Positions 1 through 5,170 are shown, numbered from the stretch's first letter. The stretch is 5,170 nt of DNA from an uncultured Bacteroidales bacterium (GCA_946410535.1 CAMKAR010000170.1:1-5170), one strand, 5' to 3'. The notes: generated from the sequence alone by a model not told the origin. Numbers and translations are program-made.

Positions 1-851
1 CGCAGCGAAACCGGCTCCAACACTTCGATATGTGCGTTCATCGTGAGCAGTTGCTGGATGAAGTCGTAGGAAGGCTTGAGTCGCCAAGAAAAAATGCAGT
101 AGTTCTCCCTCTCCTCCACGATGTGTTGCGACGGATGCAAGGGCAAGCCTTTCAGGAAGTTGCTCTGGTCGATGTCGGCCTTGATGACGATTTCCTCCGT
201 CTGCAAATTAGGCTCCACATAGATGCCGAAAGCATCCTTAAAATAAGTCGCCAAGTCGAAATCATCGGGCTTCTTGAAAACCGTTTCTGTGGTTTTGAGA
301 TCGTCAATGCGGTCCAAGGCGAAGCAGCGTATTTCTTCCCTTTCGTTGAGGGCGATGAGGTACCAACGTTGCTTGAACAGCTTCAGTGCGAGCGGTTTGC
401 AAAGGTATCGTTTGGTTTGGTCGGTGTAATAATACCGCTTGTAGTGCATTTCGACTTCGAGGTTTTTCTCCAGGGCTTCCATCAGTGGCTCCAGATGCTC
501 GATGCCTCCCGGGATGGGTTCAAACTGCACTCGCTTGCGCAAATCGAGGTTTGCCGAAAGCCTGTTGTTGACGGCAAAGCTGTGCAGCAGCCACATCTTG
601 AGGTCGTTGCCGAGCATCTCCTCACGCTCGCCTTGGGGAATGTAGTAAGCATTGCGGCTTTTGTCGCATTCGATGTCGATGCCAAACACGTCGGCGATGT
701 ATTGGCGGTAGTTGTGGAACGAGCGTTCGGGGATGGGGTCGTTGTCGCCGTCGCGCGTCCATCGTTCGTTCAGTTCCTTCAGGGTGATACCTGCGTCGCG
801 GCGATCAGCGACGGTGTTGGCAATCCAGATGCATTTGATGAGTTTGTCCAT
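1..851 (-). CDS. WYL-domain transcriptional regulator (C-terminus cut by window edge)
   Basis: Reading leftward from the ATG at 851, the frame is open for 283 codons to the window edge, so only the extreme C-terminus is missing. The protein starts MDKLIKCIWIAN. Residues 1-75 look like a helix-turn-helix type N-terminal region (ITLKELNERW, then RSFHNYRQYIADVFGIDI). The WYL core is at about 130-190: KRYLCKPLALKLFKQRWYLI contains the diagnostic W163-Y164-L165, followed by REEIRCFALDRIDDL. A WCX-like C-terminal extension follows (about 205-283). WYL proteins are cytoplasmic DNA-binding regulators whose WYL domain senses a ligand, often nucleic acid or nucleotide; many Bacteroidota members lie beside defence or mobile genes. 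The start is supported by a TAnnTTTG promoter 18 bases upstream and by a second copy of this exact start at 2863. It is divergent from the AlbA_2 gene. Family assignment is firm; its target is unknown. Confidence 0.9.
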   Translation of the reverse strand, partial: MDKLIKCIWIANTVADRRDAGITLKELNERWTRDGDNDPIPERSFHNYRQYIADVFGIDIECDKSRNAYYIPQGEREEMLGNDLKMWLLHSFAVNNRLSANLDLRKRVQFEPIPGGIEHLEPLMEALEKNLEVEMHYKRYYYTDQTKRYLCKPLALKLFKQRWYLIALNEREEIRCFALDRIDDLKTTETVFKKPDDFDLATYFKDAFGIYVEPNLQTEEIVIKADIDQSNFLKGLPLHPSQHIVEERENYCIFSWRLKPSYDFIQQLLTMNAHIEVLEPVSL

Positions 852-868
852 GGCGGGGCTTTTTTGAC

Positions 869-903
869 TGCAAAGGTAAGAAGTTTCTTCTGCTATCCGT
901 CAA
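869..903 (-). promoter_or_regulatory. Promoter of the WYL gene (Bacteroidota -7 box)
   Basis: On the minus strand, TACCTTTGCA at 878-869 matches the Bacteroidota -7 consensus TAnnTTTG exactly. A TTG at 903-901 is a possible -33 element, with a rather long spacer of 22 bases. The expected transcription start lies around 862, giving a leader of about ten bases before the ATG at 851. The match to the -7 box is direct; the -33 call is weak. Confidence 0.7.
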
Positions 904-928
904 GTTGGAGCCTAAACTTAATATAATA

Positions 929-1010
929 CAAAATTTTCTGCCCATTGATTATCAATTGTTTAACTATAAATATCGACAATTTTCAGCTTTCCGTTTTTGT
1001 ATTTCTGCCC
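929..1010. repeat. Direct repeat copy A, upstream of the AlbA_2 gene
   Basis: This 82 bp AT-rich block matches 2677-2757 in the same orientation, with 12 mismatches and one single-base gap by hand alignment (about 85% identity). The first 57 bases are best conserved (4 mismatches); the last nine, TTTCTGCCC, are identical. TTTCTGCCC occurs at both ends of the block (935-943 and 1002-1010). It also contains the 13 bp palindrome ATTGATTATCAAT at 944-956. It ends 19 bases before the -7 box of the AlbA_2 gene, so it may carry that gene's upstream promoter or operator region. Confidence 0.85.
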
Positions 1011-1029
1011 AAGTTCGGATTATGTTTTG

Positions 1030-1039
1030 TATCTTTGCA
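1030..1039 (+). promoter_or_regulatory. -7 box of the AlbA_2/ATP-binding gene promoter
   Basis: TATCTTTGCA matches TAnnTTTG exactly and sits 14 bases before the ATG at 1054, so the transcript would start around 1046 with a leader of under ten bases. This decides the start codon: the in-frame ATG at 997 lies upstream of the promoter and cannot be used from it. No convincing -33 TTTG is seen at the right distance; TTCTG at 1003-1007 is the nearest candidate. Confidence 0.7.
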
Positions 1040-1053
1040 GAAATTTCCAAGGA

Positions 1054-2676
1054 ATGAGCACTATATCGGAATTGCAGAAACTCATGGAGCAAGAAGACCA
1101 CGTTGAGTTTAAAGAGGCAAAAAGGAACTTTCCTTTCGCTGGCGGAAGCCACGACGACATTAGGGAAAGGCGTAAATGCGTATTAGGTTATATCGTCGCA
1201 TTGGCGAATGAAAAAGGCGGCCGTTTGGTATTGGGAATGACCGACAAATACCCGCACCTTGTTGTTGGCAGCAATTTTGCGGAGGGCAAAATCGGGCAAT
1301 TGGAAGATGAAATCTACAATCGTTTGGCTATCAGAGTGCATATAGAGGAGCTGTTCGACAACAAATTACGCGTCGTGGTTTTCCACATACCATCGAGGCC
1401 AATAGGCAAGGCTCTGCGTTTCGAGGGCGTGCCACTCATGCGCACAGGCGATAGTTTGCGCGAAATGGACGACTCGGAATATTTCTCCATTATCAACGAA
1501 CAAGATCCGGATTTCTCGGCTCGTCCTTGTGCAGGGTTGACCATTGACGACTTGGATGGGGCTGCGGTGTCGTCCATGAGGCGGCTTATCGCCGACAAAA
1601 GGCTCAACGAGGATGTCTTGACAACTCCTTTGCCTCAATTGCTCACCGAATTGAGATTGTCCGACTCCGATGGCAAATTGACTTACGCCGCCCTGATACT
1701 ATTGGGCAGCCCGAAAGCGATTGAAAAGCACCTGCCTCAAAGCAATGTGGTCGTGGAGTTCCGCAACAGCCATGCCGACGAGAGGTATTCTGCACGGCGC
1801 GAGTTCCGCCTCCCCCTTTTTACCATGATTGACAATGTGTGGGATTACCTCAACCAACCTTTGGCAAACCCATTATTGCATGTTGAGGACATGCCGACAA
1901 TACACGATGTACCAGCATACAACCGCACCACGATAAGGGAGGCACTCCTTAACGCTTGCGTTCACCGCAGCTATCAACTGACAGGCGACGTGGTGATAAG
2001 GCAATACCCTGACGTCATGGAGGTTGTGAATCCTGGAGGATTTCCGTTCGGTGTCAACATAGGCAATATACTGACCGTGCCGAGTTCTCCGCGAAACCGG
2101 CTTTTGGCCGAAACGATGGAGAAAACGGGGTGGATAGAACGCTCGGGGCAGGGAGCGAACATCATGTTTGCCAATTGCGTGAAAGAAGGGAAACCCCTGC
2201 CCGACTACTCTAATTCAGACGACTACTTTGTCTGCGTTCGCCTCAAAGCGACAATATCGAGTCCGAAACTCTATCTTTTCCTTCGCAAATGGGGACAGCG
2301 ACTCAACTCATACGAACTGATAAACCTTTATCACATATACAACAGAGACGTGGATTCGCTATTCCCAAACAGCATAGACACGCTCGTTGAAAAAGGGGCG
2401 ATTCAAGAAGACGAGCATTTCCTTTATACAATGGGAGTGGCTTTCTTTGAACAGGCATATACCAATTGGTCGAAAAAATACGGGGCGGAGACCATCAGAC
2501 GGGTTTATTATTCCACCAAAAGTGCCTTGGGCGCGTCGTCCACGAACATCGCGAAAGCCCTTAACCCTCTTTTGACCTTGAAACAAAGCCGTTCCTTGAT
2601 TGCCAACCTTTGCAAAGACGGTTGTCTTTCCATGCGAGGCAATGGACGCGCCACGAAATACACATGGATTGAATAA
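1054..2676 (+). CDS. AlbA_2 (Schlafen-like) domain protein with GHKL-type ATP-binding domain
   Basis: The product is 540 residues from the ATG at 1054, a typical length for the AlbA_2/ATP-binding family. Residues 13-135 form the AlbA_2 domain (formerly AAA_4): DHVEFKEAK near the N-terminus, VALANEKGGRLVLGM at 48-62, and LMRTGDSLREM at 128-138. Residues about 285-400 match the family's ATP-binding domain: REALLNACVHRSY at 295-307 is the N-box-like NxxxHRxY motif (N300, H304, R305, Y307), then VVNPGGFPFG at 324-333 and the glycine-rich RSGQGANIM at 363-371. Residues 400-540 look like helical, possibly winged-helix, DNA-binding segments. Family members are annotated as putative DNA- or RNA-binding ATP-binding proteins; roles as regulators or defence effectors have been proposed, and none is shown here. 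It is monocistronic, divergent from the WYL gene, flanked by direct repeats, and its stop codon abuts repeat copy B. No motif looks broken. Confidence 0.9.
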   Translation: MSTISELQKLMEQEDHVEFKEAKRNFPFAGGSHDDIRERRKCVLGYIVALANEKGGRLVLGMTDKYPHLVVGSNFAEGKIGQLEDEIYNRLAIRVHIEELFDNKLRVVVFHIPSRPIGKALRFEGVPLMRTGDSLREMDDSEYFSIINEQDPDFSARPCAGLTIDDLDGAAVSSMRRLIADKRLNEDVLTTPLPQLLTELRLSDSDGKLTYAALILLGSPKAIEKHLPQSNVVVEFRNSHADERYSARREFRLPLFTMIDNVWDYLNQPLANPLLHVEDMPTIHDVPAYNRTTIREALLNACVHRSYQLTGDVVIRQYPDVMEVVNPGGFPFGVNIGNILTVPSSPRNRLLAETMEKTGWIERSGQGANIMFANCVKEGKPLPDYSNSDDYFVCVRLKATISSPKLYLFLRKWGQRLNSYELINLYHIYNRDVDSLFPNSIDTLVEKGAIQEDEHFLYTMGVAFFEQAYTNWSKKYGAETIRRVYYSTKSALGASSTNIAKALNPLLTLKQSRSLIANLCKDGCLSMRGNGRATKYTWIE

Positions 2677-2757
2677 CAAATTTTCTGCCCATTGATTTTC
2701 AATTGTTTAACTATAAAAATCTACAAATTTCAGTTTTTTGTTTCAACGTTTCTGCCC
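2677..2757. repeat. Direct repeat copy B, immediately downstream of the AlbA_2 gene
   Basis: This is the second copy of 929-1010 in the same orientation. It begins at the base after the AlbA_2 stop codon. TTTCTGCCC again marks both ends (2682-2690 and 2749-2757), with the same 67 bp spacing as copy A. The palindrome in copy A is imperfect here, with one arm base changed. No TAnnTTTG box follows, so this copy does not obviously drive a gene. It overlaps by three bases the 3' end of the degraded minus-strand frame. Confidence 0.85.
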
Positions 2758-2821
2758 TAATGCTTGGTGTCTACCCACAACGTTGAGTTTCTGTTTTGTT
2801 AAGTAGATGAGCACGATCAGT

Positions 2822-2863
2822 TTACATGTTAGCAATCCAGATGCATTTGATGAGTTTGTCCAT
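2822..2863 (-). pseudogene. Remnant of a second WYL gene: first 12 codons only
   Basis: On the minus strand, an ATG at 2863 opens the peptide MDKLIKCIWIANM followed by a stop (TAA at 2824-2822). The first 12 residues equal those of the WYL regulator at 1-851. At the DNA level 2827-2863 matches 815-851 at 36 of 37 bases, including 32 identical in a row. The match stops at the ATG on the promoter side and near codon 12 on the other. It has its own -7 box upstream, so it looks like the 5' end of a second WYL gene whose body was lost. A functional 13-residue peptide is possible but unsupported. Confidence 0.75.
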
Positions 2864-2883
2864 AAAAGTCTTTGCTTTTCGAG

Positions 2884-2911
2884 GGCAAAAGTAAAGCTTT
2901 TTTCGGACATA
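2884..2911 (-). promoter_or_regulatory. Promoter of the WYL remnant
   Basis: TACTTTTGCC at 2893-2884 on the minus strand matches TAnnTTTG and sits 20 bases before the ATG at 2863, close to the 17-base distance in the intact WYL gene. Just upstream is TATGTCCGAAAAA (2911-2899), also found at the same relative place in the promoter at 4306-4335. This promoter lies inside the degraded frame at 2743-3141, evidence that the right-hand part of that frame is not true coding sequence. Confidence 0.5.
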
Positions 2912-3146
2912 TTAAAACCCAATTCTCGGTCTGTTTGAAGTAATGTTCTCTTCTTCACAATGCACGACGAGCAGGCGATGATGGCAAACAAAGTGGCTTG
3001 TTCTCTACTGATTCCCAATCTATTAGCCAATCTTTCGAGAAGTTTGGCGTTTTTGGCCAAGGATTGGCTGTTCATTTGTGAGTCTTCTGAAGCTTGGAAG
3101 ATTTTTTCGATGTCGAGCAATGCGGATGATTTTGCTTTCATGATGC

Positions 3147-3179
3147 TTTTGTTTTGTCGTTTCCGTCGGCAAAACAAAA
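3147..3179. repeat. 13 bp inverted repeat just upstream of the degraded frame
   Basis: Arms at 3147-3159 and 3167-3179 pair over 13 bases with one T/G wobble and a 7-base loop. It lies five bases upstream of the ATG at 3141 and overlaps a near-consensus -7 box on the minus strand (TTGTTTTG at 3177-3170, one mismatch to TAnnTTTG). It could be an operator or a leader hairpin that hides the start. The pairing is seen directly; the function is inference. Confidence 0.5.
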
Positions 3180-3207
3180 ACAAAACTCTGCCATTTTCGA
3201 GCAGAGT
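3172..3207 (-). terminator. Possible intrinsic terminator, minus strand
   Basis: ACTCTGC at 3185-3191 pairs perfectly with GCAGAGT at 3201-3207 around a 9-base loop. On the minus strand the stem is followed by TTTGTTTTTGTTTT, an interrupted T tract. It would act as a second terminator after the one at 3241-3272 for transcripts from the nuclease gene. It overlaps the inverted repeat at 3147-3179, so it could instead be part of a leader structure. Confidence 0.4.
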
Positions 3208-3240
3208 CGGTGGGCTTGTCTGAAAATAATTGGGGGGGAT

Positions 3241-3272
3241 AAAAAAAGCCTTCCGTTTAAGGGCGGAAGGCT
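3241..3272 (-). terminator. Intrinsic terminator of the NucS-like nuclease gene
   Basis: A perfect 9 bp stem (AGCCTTCCG at 3247-3255 with CGGAAGGCT at 3264-3272) has an 8-base loop. On the minus strand it is followed directly by a run of T (3247-3241). It starts 25 bases beyond the nuclease stop codon at 3298-3300, the expected place for a rho-independent terminator of that gene. Confidence 0.8.
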
Positions 3273-3297
3273 GGTGATTTAGTGGGCTCTGTTGGCA

Positions 3298-4014
3298 TCA
3301 TTCATCTGTGAGGCACAGGCTCATTTTGTAGAACTTCACACTGATGTTCGGGTTGTCATTGACTGCATAGTCAATATACAACAATTGCTTGTCGGCATCA
3401 AAATCATCCTCGTGCTTGCGAAGTACGATGATTCCTCGCACGTCCTTGTCGCCCGCGAGATGCTTCTTGACCCAGCCCATGTAACGTTGGATTTGGCCAA
3501 CCACCTTGTCGCCACTTCTGTCTTTCTTGATTTCAATGACGACGAAGTTGCCTTGTTGGTCTGTGCAAAGCAAATCGATTCTACCGACTTCCTTTGTGTC
3601 GAACTCTATGCCCTGGATGCCTTGATAGAGGGACAATGAGTCCAGTTGCCCTTTTTGGATGCACTCGGCGATGAAATCCCTAACCTCGGCTTCGTTGGCT
3701 GGTGACAGTTCTCTCTCGGCGGAATACTTCACATTGTCAAAATCTTGGTTGCTGAGATCGATGTTGACTGTGGCAAGCTCAATGTCGACTTCAAAGTCGA
3801 AAGTGTCGCCTTCCTCGGCCCACGGATGGTCTTTGAAGAATTGTAGCGCTTTAATGCGCCCATAGTTGTCGATTTTGCTTGCATACTTGCTGCCATCCGA
3901 GCATTCAATTTGGACGTCAACTCCAACGAGATTTGCGCATTGCGGCTTGGTTAAAGCAAAAAAGTGCCACTTCACATCGCTGTAAGTCAGCGTTTTTGAG
4001 AATTTGTAAATCAT
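3298..4014 (-). CDS. NucS-like / PD-(D/E)XK family endonuclease
   Basis: The product is 238 residues. The C-terminal domain (about 100-235) has the NucS-type nuclease core: VGRIDLLCTDQQGNFVVIEI at 143-162 gives D147, E161 and K163 in the D...ExK arrangement of PD-(D/E)XK enzymes, followed by GQIQRYMGWVKKHL at 173-186 with the conserved Q-x-x-x-Y segment. A preceding helix (ANEAEVRDFIAECIQ) is typical of NucS C-terminal domains. Residues 1-95 form a short, probably beta-rich N-terminal part (YGRIKALQFFKDHPW at 51-65) that I do not recognise; it may bind DNA. NucS enzymes cut branched or mismatched DNA, but standalone Bacteroidota members like this are uncharacterised, so the substrate is open. 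All catalytic positions are intact. It is alone in its unit, with a terminator 25 bases downstream; no TAnnTTTG box lies close to the start, the nearest being at 4306-4315. Confidence 0.87.
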   Translation of the reverse strand: MIYKFSKTLTYSDVKWHFFALTKPQCANLVGVDVQIECSDGSKYASKIDNYGRIKALQFFKDHPWAEEGDTFDFEVDIELATVNIDLSNQDFDNVKYSAERELSPANEAEVRDFIAECIQKGQLDSLSLYQGIQGIEFDTKEVGRIDLLCTDQQGNFVVIEIKKDRSGDKVVGQIQRYMGWVKKHLAGDKDVRGIIVLRKHEDDFDADKQLLYIDYAVNDNPNISVKFYKMSLCLTDE

Positions 4015-4370
4015 GAGTGTTTGAGTTTTAATGATTAATTATACGGATTAGGTGTGTTCATTTTTCTGTGTGGCTTCAGGCACAAAGAAAGCGTGAATCT
4101 CATTGTCCGATCCTCAGGTTTCCACGCCCGTACTTCTTACAAATCAATCCACGCTACAACATTGCAGCGCAAACTAACCTATCCTTGAAGTACAGCCTTT
4201 CGGCCAAAGTGGAAATTGAGGATCAAGAACGGTCTGTCCGCTTTTCAGTATGTCTTATTACTCTGTATTTGCTTCGATAATTGCCTTTCTTTTGCTTGAT
4301 TACGCTGCAAATATAGGGATTTTTCGGACATACAATAGCTGCAATGTTGGTTTTTCGTGGATTTCGTGCT
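4015..4370. other. 356 bp stretch without a supported gene
   Basis: It lies between the nuclease start and the lipoprotein stop. It holds a good minus-strand promoter at 4306-4335. About 285 bases separate that promoter from the nuclease ATG, which would make an unusually long leader. A minus-strand frame of 22 codons (ATG at 4103, stop at 4035-4037, MRFTLSLCLKPHRKMNTPNP and two more residues) lies in that leader but has no other support. CGCTACAA (4152-4159) and TTGCAGCG (4162-4169) form a small inverted repeat with one mismatch. No riboswitch, tRNA or known RNA fold was recognised. No clear terminator is seen after the lipoprotein stop. Confidence 0.5.
4306..4335 (-). promoter_or_regulatory. 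Minus-strand promoter, far upstream of the nuclease gene
   Basis: TATATTTGCA at 4315-4306 is an exact TAnnTTTG match. TTG at 4335-4333 is a -33 candidate with a 17-base spacer. The interval carries TATGTCCGAAAAA (4332-4320), identical to the element in the WYL-remnant promoter. Transcription would start near 4299 and run toward the nuclease start at 4014. It may drive the nuclease with a long leader, a small RNA, or a gene since lost. Confidence 0.6.
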
Positions 4371-5150
4371 TTAGAATCCGCTCGCGGCGGCTTCCAACAT
4401 CTTGGTGTTGATTTTCGTGTAGCGGCTCACTTGCTTGGCCGTCATGCTGCTTGAGGCGTTTTCCAGTTGCTCGCCAAGCTCCTCGGCTTTTTCGAGAAGC
4501 GAAAGGTATTCGCTCAAGGCTTTGGTGTCGCCACTCATCGCCTTTTTCATGCAGGCGACATACTTGTTGACGTATGCTTCGTAGCTGTCCAGCACCTTGT
4601 CCCAGTTGTTTGAGGCGGATGCATTGCTTGGTTTTGCCCCCACCATTTCAATGGCCGATGTGATTTTGAAGGTGAATTTCTTTCCTTTCGCCTCTTTCTC
4701 ATTCATGCCATCCCAACGGATAAAGCCCGTTTCGCCGGGTTGAAGTTTCATGAGGTCGATGACGTCTTGGCTGCTGTAGGGTCCCAAAAGGCCGCAAGCG
4801 GTCGCGGCGCGTTTGCCGACGAGGTTCCCGTCCTTGTCGAAAGTCTCCAAGCCGAAGCCCACTTTGCAGTAGGCCCTGCCGTCGGAATAGAAGTCGTTGA
4901 AGTTGGCAATGGTGACGTCTTCTTCCCAAGGGAACGGTTTGTCGGTGCGCTTCAGCTCGATGTTCCAAAGCGACCATGAGTCGTCACCCGCTGTTATTTC
5001 CTTGTCGACCACCTCAAAATAGTCTTTAAGGTCGCCCGAAAGTTCGGTACTTTGCGGAGTCATGGTTGGCTGCTTCTTGCTTTCGCATGAGAAGAGTGAA
5101 ACGGTAGCCGTCAGAACGGCCAATGCGATGAAATTGCTTCTTTTTTTCAT
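4371..5150 (-). CDS. Predicted lipoprotein of unknown function (possibly DUF6591-like)
   Basis: The product is 259 residues. It begins with a lipoprotein signal: basic MKKRSN, a hydrophobic stretch at 7-20, and the lipobox L19-F-S-C22, so C22 should be lipidated and the protein anchored in the envelope. Residues 40-172 look beta-rich (YFEVVDKEITAGDDSWSLWN, later GETGFIRWDG at 139-148 and FTFKITSAIEMV at 159-170). Residues 180-259 are helical (NWDKVLDSYEAYVNKYVACM, then a coiled-coil-like EYLSLLEKAEELGEQLENAS). This helical C-terminal part recalls, from memory, Bacteroides proteins labelled DUF6591; I could not check it. No enzyme motif is visible. The ATG at 5150 is set by the signal peptide. 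Its promoter lies outside the window. Confidence 0.85.
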   Translation of the reverse strand: MKKRSNFIALAVLTATVSLFSCESKKQPTMTPQSTELSGDLKDYFEVVDKEITAGDDSWSLWNIELKRTDKPFPWEEDVTIANFNDFYSDGRAYCKVGFGLETFDKDGNLVGKRAATACGLLGPYSSQDVIDLMKLQPGETGFIRWDGMNEKEAKGKKFTFKITSAIEMVGAKPSNASASNNWDKVLDSYEAYVNKYVACMKKAMSGDTKALSEYLSLLEKAEELGEQLENASSSMTAKQVSRYTKINTKMLEAAASGF

Positions 5151-5170
5151 TTTTTTGTGCTTTTGTTGTT

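Larger units (their letters stand above)
2743..3141 (-). pseudogene. Truncated gene fragment, possibly the N-terminus of an AAA-family ATPase
   Basis: The frame from the ATG at 3141 encodes 132 residues (an in-frame ATG also exists at 3183). Residues 1-62 look like real protein, with a helical segment around AKLLERLANRLGISREQATLFAIIA. This resembles, from memory, the N-terminal helical region of some Bacteroidales AAA+ ATPases of about 400 residues; no Walker motif is present. From about residue 76 the frame reads through a promoter (2884-2911) and then out of frame through the WYL remnant, ending inside repeat copy B. The C-terminal half is therefore probably chance coding after a deletion or recombination. 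An alternative is a small intact protein of unknown function. The ATPase link is tentative; the truncated nature is better supported. Confidence 0.45.

Noticed and set aside
30..926. Long plus-strand open frame (298 codons)
   Set aside because: It lies antisense to the WYL gene, has no recognisable domain, runs through the WYL promoter, and is explained by the codon bias of the real minus-strand gene with its W-Y-L motif.
997..1053. Upstream ATG at 997 as start of the AlbA_2 gene
   Set aside because: The -7 box at 1030-1039 lies downstream of it and the extra 19 residues fall outside the family; 1054 follows the promoter directly.
929..2757. Insertion sequence or CRISPR explanation for the repeats
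   Set aside because: There is no transposase or integrase in the window, no terminal inverted repeats at the repeat ends, and only two copies 1.7 kb apart, so neither an IS nor a CRISPR array fits.
2960..3223. Plus-strand frame of 87 codons
   Set aside because: It is antisense to the better part of the degraded minus-strand gene and spans the hairpins and T tracts; no protein features.
3292..3639. Plus-strand frame of 115 codons
   Set aside because: It is a shadow of the catalytic domain of the NucS-like nuclease on the opposite strand.
4068..4280. Plus-strand frame of 70 codons, partly beta-strand-like (SLKYSLSAKVEIE)
   Set aside because: It has no promoter, signal peptide or known family, and lies in a presumed leader on the opposite strand. 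A decayed membrane-protein scrap cannot be excluded but is not supported.

Overview
The window looks like chromosomal DNA from a Bacteroidales bacterium, probably Prevotella- or Bacteroides-like. The main support is the promoters: the clear ones carry the Bacteroidota -7 box TAnnTTTG a short distance upstream of the start codon, with no consistent Shine-Dalgarno sequence. A lipoprotein with a LFSC lipobox and the protein families present fit this. The species cannot be read from the sequence alone.

Layout, left to right. (1) 1-851, minus strand: a WYL-domain transcriptional regulator whose C-terminus runs off the left edge, with its promoter at 869-903. (2) 1054-2676, plus strand, divergent from the WYL gene: a 540-residue protein with an N-terminal AlbA_2 (Schlafen-like) domain and a GHKL-type ATP-binding domain. 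It lies between two copies of an ~81 bp imperfect direct repeat (929-1010 and 2677-2757). (3) 2743-3141, minus strand: degraded DNA. It has an N-terminal piece of what may be an AAA-family ATPase, running into a second WYL promoter and a second copy of the first 12 WYL codons (2827-2863), which then stops. Hairpins and terminators lie at 3147-3272. (4) 3298-4014, minus strand: a 238-residue protein with a NucS/PD-(D/E)XK nuclease C-terminal domain. (5) 4015-4370: a gene-poor stretch with a good minus-strand promoter far from the next gene. (6) 4371-5150, minus strand: a 259-residue lipoprotein of unknown function.

How the genes may work together is inference. A WYL regulator divergent from an AlbA_2/ATP-binding protein, near a NucS-like nuclease and surrounded by duplicated and truncated gene pieces, resembles an accessory or defence-type region that has been rearranged. 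Nothing in the sequence proves a defence role, and the lipoprotein looks like ordinary envelope content.

The most unusual structure is the nested pair of direct repeats around the AlbA_2 gene: WYL start, ~81 bp repeat, gene, ~81 bp repeat, WYL start. Simple tandem duplication would not give this order.
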